Assembly: GCA_947642555.1 (NCBI GenBank)
Contig: CANRSX010000028.1
Coordinates: 1-62,598 of the forward strand
DNA length: 62,598 bases
Source of the DNA: an uncultured Roseburia sp.
GTDB taxonomy: Bacteria; Bacillota; Clostridia; Lachnospirales; Lachnospiraceae
Direction of reading: 5' to 3'
The translations under genes were made by a program, and so were the position numbers. Below are positions 60,085 through 62,598 of this stretch, one piece after another; the first letter of the stretch is position 1, and each line of letters opens with the position of its first letter. The notes under the pieces are model-generated. The model saw only the letters and a program-made list of their open reading frames with translations, did no database searches and was not told where the DNA came from.

Positions 60085-60634
60085 ATGATTCCGGCGCGAT
60101 CAGGGAATACCGCACGTGATCTGTCCACGTTCCCTGGATTTTGATGCTGCTGCGTTCTGTCCCTTCCTCCACGAAGCCAAGCGCAGTAAGGAGTCGGATG
60201 GAGGGGGCATTATCCGGGACAACCCGCGCGAAGACACGGTGAAGCGAAAGCGCGGAAAATGCGATGTCGAGCGCCCTGGCCACAGCCTCCCTGGCATAGC
60301 CCTGATGCTGGTATTCATAGTCGAATTTGTAGCCGATCTCACAGCAGGAGTATGCCTGCCGCAGGATATCATGCAGGCAGACGGTGCCGATGATCATGTG
60401 CGGCTGCCCTTTTAAAAATACGTAAAACCGGATTGTGGAAAGCTTTGTGGCGAGTTTGTATTCACATTTTAAAACAGCCTGCTGGTGTGCGGCCGTATAA
60501 AAATTTTCGGGACGCATCGGTTCATAGCGCTCAAACTGCTCCCGGTTGCGCAGCTGAAAGCGGAGCACTTCGCGGCTGTAAACCGGGGGCAGGATTTTTA
60601 AGATCAGACGACTGGTCTCATATTCAGCATTCAT
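60083..60634 (-). CDS. GNAT-family N-acetyltransferase (RimJ/RimL type)
   Basis: 183 aa. The GNAT fold is seen in TSRLILKILPPVYSREVL, the acetyl-CoA binding stretch around YKFDYEYQHQGYAREAVARAL (Q-x-x-G-x-A type) and VVPDNAPSIRLLTALGFVEEG. These match the RimJ/RimL group that acetylates protein N-termini or small molecules. GAGGT precedes the ATG. The substrate cannot be predicted. It stands alone, convergent with the unknown two-domain gene and divergent from tadA. Confidence 0.88.
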   Translation of the reverse strand: MNAEYETSRLILKILPPVYSREVLRFQLRNREQFERYEPMRPENFYTAAHQQAVLKCEYKLATKLSTIRFYVFLKGQPHMIIGTVCLHDILRQAYSCCEIGYKFDYEYQHQGYAREAVARALDIAFSALSLHRVFARVVPDNAPSIRLLTALGFVEEGTERSSIKIQGTWTDHVRYSLIAPES

Positions 60635-60743
60635 TTCGGATAAACCTCATTTCCATATTGTTTCCAGGAAAAAAATCAGTTAAAATAGTACACATGAGCT
60701 TTTGACCCTGGCATCATAGTATTATATTTCGGAGAAAATGTCC

Positions 60744-61223
60744 ATGATACAGGAAGAAAAATATATGAGGGCGGCGATCCGCGAGGCAAAAAAAGCATAT
60801 GCGCTGAATGAGGTGCCGATCGGCTGTGTGATCGTCCAGAATGACAAAATCATCGCGCGCGGTTACAACCGCAGAAATACCGAGGGAAATACACTTGCCC
60901 ATGCGGAGCTTGCCGCGATAAAAAAGGCGAGCAAAAAGACCGGGGACTGGCGCCTGGAAGACTGTACGATGTATGTGACGTTAGAACCCTGTCAGATGTG
61001 TGCGGGCGCGATTGTGCAGAGCCGCATGAAGGAGGTTGTGATCGCCTGCATGAATCCGAAGGCGGGCTGTGCGGGCTCCGTGATCAATCTGCTCCAGATG
61101 GCGGAATTCAACCATCAGGTCGAGATCCGAAGAGGGATGTTAGAGGAGGAATGTTCCTCCATGCTCTCAGGATTCTTTCAGGAACTGCGGGAAAAAAAGA
61201 AGAAGGCAGCGCAGGCATTGTAA
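60744..61223 (+). CDS. tadA: tRNA-specific adenosine deaminase
   Basis: 159 aa. Changes the wobble adenosine of tRNA-Arg(ACG) to inosine. The zinc deaminase motif is NTLAHAELAAI (His and catalytic Glu) and TLEPCQMCAGAIVQSR (PCxxC). GGAG is 9 bases before ATG 60744; an ATG at 60738 is too close. In many Firmicutes the SRP RNA gene and dnaX follow tadA; here a terminator and then a tail-fibre gene follow at once, so this junction looks like an insertion or rearrangement point. Confidence 0.95.
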   Translation: MIQEEKYMRAAIREAKKAYALNEVPIGCVIVQNDKIIARGYNRRNTEGNTLAHAELAAIKKASKKTGDWRLEDCTMYVTLEPCQMCAGAIVQSRMKEVVIACMNPKAGCAGSVINLLQMAEFNHQVEIRRGMLEEECSSMLSGFFQELREKKKKAAQAL

Positions 61224-61239
61224 AAATTGCGAAAAAAGA

Positions 61240-61266
61240 AACGGCGGAGAGATCTGCTGTTTTTTT
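61240..61266 (+). terminator. Terminator after tadA
   Basis: AACGGCGG (61240-61247) pairs with CTGCTGTT (61254-61261), using two G-T pairs, followed by a T-run to 61266. Confidence 0.65.
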
Positions 61267-61298
61267 ATTCAAAATATCTTCGATTTGCAGAAAAGGTA

Positions 61299-61354
61299 TT
61301 GACAAAGAAAAAGAACTAGAGTATATTAAAAATAACTTCTCTATAGCGAAGAAT
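61299..61354 (+). promoter_or_regulatory. Promoter of the second tail-fibre gene with shared CTTC-N8-GAAGAAT element
   Basis: TTGACA (61299-61304), 17 bp, TATATT (61322-61327), 8 bp, then CTTCTCTATAGCGAAGAAT (61336-61354). The element is identical to that at 9665-9683 in reverse orientation. No full LexA box is present in the spacer, unlike the left copy. Confidence 0.75.
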
Positions 61355-61387
61355 ATTAACAACAAAAAAGAATAAAAAGGAGAAACT

Positions 61388-62598
61388 ATGAATAAAGTAT
61401 ATCAAAGGATTAACTGGGAGAACTACCCGAATGACACGACGCCGTTAAGCGAACAGAATCTGAACCGGCTGGATGTGGCCACAGACGAGCTGGACAACCG
61501 TCTGATCGCGCTGAATACGGTAAAAATGGATAAGATCACTGCCGCCACGATGGTAAAGGACATCGCCTACGATGAGACAGACGGGAGCTTTACCGTCACA
61601 TACCTGGACGGCTCCTCCTACACGCTGGACACAAAGCTGGAAAAGCTGGCGGTAAATTTCGCCTATGATCCCGCCGCGGAGCAGCTTGTGATCCTGCTGG
61701 AGGACGGCACCACACAGAACGTGGATCTCTCGTCGCTGGTCACGGAGCATGAATTTCAGGATACGGATACCATCGGGTTTTCTGTGGACGACACGGGCGG
61801 TATCCAGGCACAGGTCAGGGACGGATCCATCACGGAGACGAAGCTTAGGCCGGACTATCTGTCCGACATCCGCGTGGAGGGCGCGAAGGCGCAGGCGGCA
61901 GTAGAGACAGCATTGGAGAGCGCCGCGGAGGCGAAGGCTTCCGCAGCGACAGCGGAAAGCTATGCAAAAGGCGGCACCGGGACACGGGAGAATGAGGATA
62001 CGGATAATGCCGTCTACTACAGCAGTCTCGCAAAGGCGGAGGCCGACCGGGCGACAGCGGAGGCTGACCGGGCCGCAGCCGAGATCCTTGACCGTGTGAT
62101 GACAACGGAGACCGCCGGGATCGGAAGGCCGGACGGCGTGACCATCACCGTGGACGGGGAGGGTGTGCTCACGGCCTCCGTGGCCGGGAAGACCTCGGAT
62201 CTCGAGAACGACAGCGGCTTTGCCGCGGCGGCGGAGCTGACGCGGGAGGAATACGATGCGCTGCCGGAGGAGAAGCTCTCCGACGGGAAGCTCTATCTGA
62301 TCCGGGATGCGGGCGGTGAAAACGGGCAGCTGGTCAGGAACGGAGTGTATTATGGGGAGTCCGGGACAGATACGGCAGAGAAGACGGTCACATTTGAAAG
62401 CCTGGATACGGAAGCACCGGCAGGATATCAGGAGACCGGACGGCTTGAAAGCGGGGAGACACATGCCGCGCTGATGCAGAAGGTCTCTGCGACGGCTTCA
62501 AATGTGCGATATCTGCGGGGGATGCTTGGGAACGCGGATATCTCCGCGGTTGGAGATGGGACAGTGAGCGGAGCGATTCATGAATTAAACACGGATAT
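61388..62598 (+). CDS. Tail-fibre-like protein, second copy (partial, cut by window end)
   Basis: At least 403 codons, open to the right edge. The first 340 or so residues (NKVYQRINWENYPNDTTPLS onward) are nearly identical to the fibre at 8500-9630, with one shared DNA stretch of about 150 bp that is almost unchanged. After GENGQLVRNGV the two differ: this copy continues TVTFESLDTEAPAGYQETG and SGAIHELNTD, probably leading to a longer tip. AAGGAG is 5 bases before ATG 61388. Same N-terminus with a different tip is how phage fibres change receptor range. Downstream genes cannot be seen. Confidence 0.75.
   Translation, partial: MNKVYQRINWENYPNDTTPLSEQNLNRLDVATDELDNRLIALNTVKMDKITAATMVKDIAYDETDGSFTVTYLDGSSYTLDTKLEKLAVNFAYDPAAEQLVILLEDGTTQNVDLSSLVTEHEFQDTDTIGFSVDDTGGIQAQVRDGSITETKLRPDYLSDIRVEGAKAQAAVETALESAAEAKASAATAESYAKGGTGTRENEDTDNAVYYSSLAKAEADRATAEADRAAAEILDRVMTTETAGIGRPDGVTITVDGEGVLTASVAGKTSDLENDSGFAAAAELTREEYDALPEEKLSDGKLYLIRDAGGENGQLVRNGVYYGESGTDTAEKTVTFESLDTEAPAGYQETGRLESGETHAALMQKVSATASNVRYLRGMLGNADISAVGDGTVSGAIHELNTD

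Noticed and set aside
61445..62464. 339-codon open frame on the minus strand
   Set aside because: Shadow of the second fibre gene; the same shadow appears opposite the first fibre gene, so it only reflects shared DNA.

Overview
This window looks like chromosomal DNA from a Gram-positive, spore-forming Clostridia, most likely a Lachnospiraceae. The signs are a methionine T-box leader in front of metG, a spoIID-spoIIQ sporulation pair, a VanW-domain wall protein, a GPH sugar symporter with glycosidases, a rubredoxin / reverse-rubrerythrin / Fur-family cluster, AGGAGG-type ribosome sites almost everywhere, and moderately GC-rich coding DNA. No rRNA, tRNA or CRISPR array was seen.

Layout. (1) 243-9720, minus strand: a compact phage-tail/lysis cassette read leftwards from one strong promoter that carries a LexA (SOS) box. 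Gene order is tail-fibre-like protein, two radical SAM proteins, a 200-aa unknown, an Asn/Tyr/Cys-rich repeat protein, amidase, DUF6711-like tail protein, S74 tail protein, XhlA-like protein, holin. There are no head, terminase, portal or tape-measure genes in the window. (2) 9834-18702: T-box plus metG, a solute-binding lipoprotein beside a very large hybrid histidine kinase, and a basic coiled-coil protein. (3) 18757-27453: ECF sigma/anti-sigma, an RpiR regulator with two DJ-1/PfpI proteins, a DUF4143 ATPase, a Sel1-repeat protein with a receiver-like end, and a TetR regulator. (4) 27612-33899: a giant MMPL exporter fused to a GLUG-repeat ectodomain, then tatD. (5) 33987-36281: a radical SAM/DUF4130 DNA-repair pair under LexA-like boxes. 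(6) 36675-42997: an Rpn-type nuclease, a TipA-like MerR regulator, ksgA, a repeat-rich membrane protein and spoIID-spoIIQ. (7) 43229-49442: a DEAD-box helicase, a two-component system and a VanW protein. (8) 49492-57443: a glycoside-use locus with AraC regulator, symporter, GH1, GH2 and a sugar isomerase. (9) 57529-61223: an oxidative-stress cluster, an unknown protein, an acetyltransferase and tadA. (10) 61299-62598: a second tail-fibre gene with the same promoter/operator design, cut by the window edge.

The most striking feature is the left-hand cassette. Its tight, overlapping gene arrangement suggests that radical SAM modification, a repeat-rich possible substrate, tail parts and a lysis system are made together under DNA damage. 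Its first gene is nearly duplicated, in opposite orientation, at the other end of the window. Three promoters (left edge, cassette, right edge) share one architecture: TTGACA, 17 bp, a -10 box, 8 bp, then CTTC-N8-GAAGAAT. That looks like a small regulon for these phage-derived loci. All functional statements come from reading the sequence and from knowledge of the families; no database search was run.
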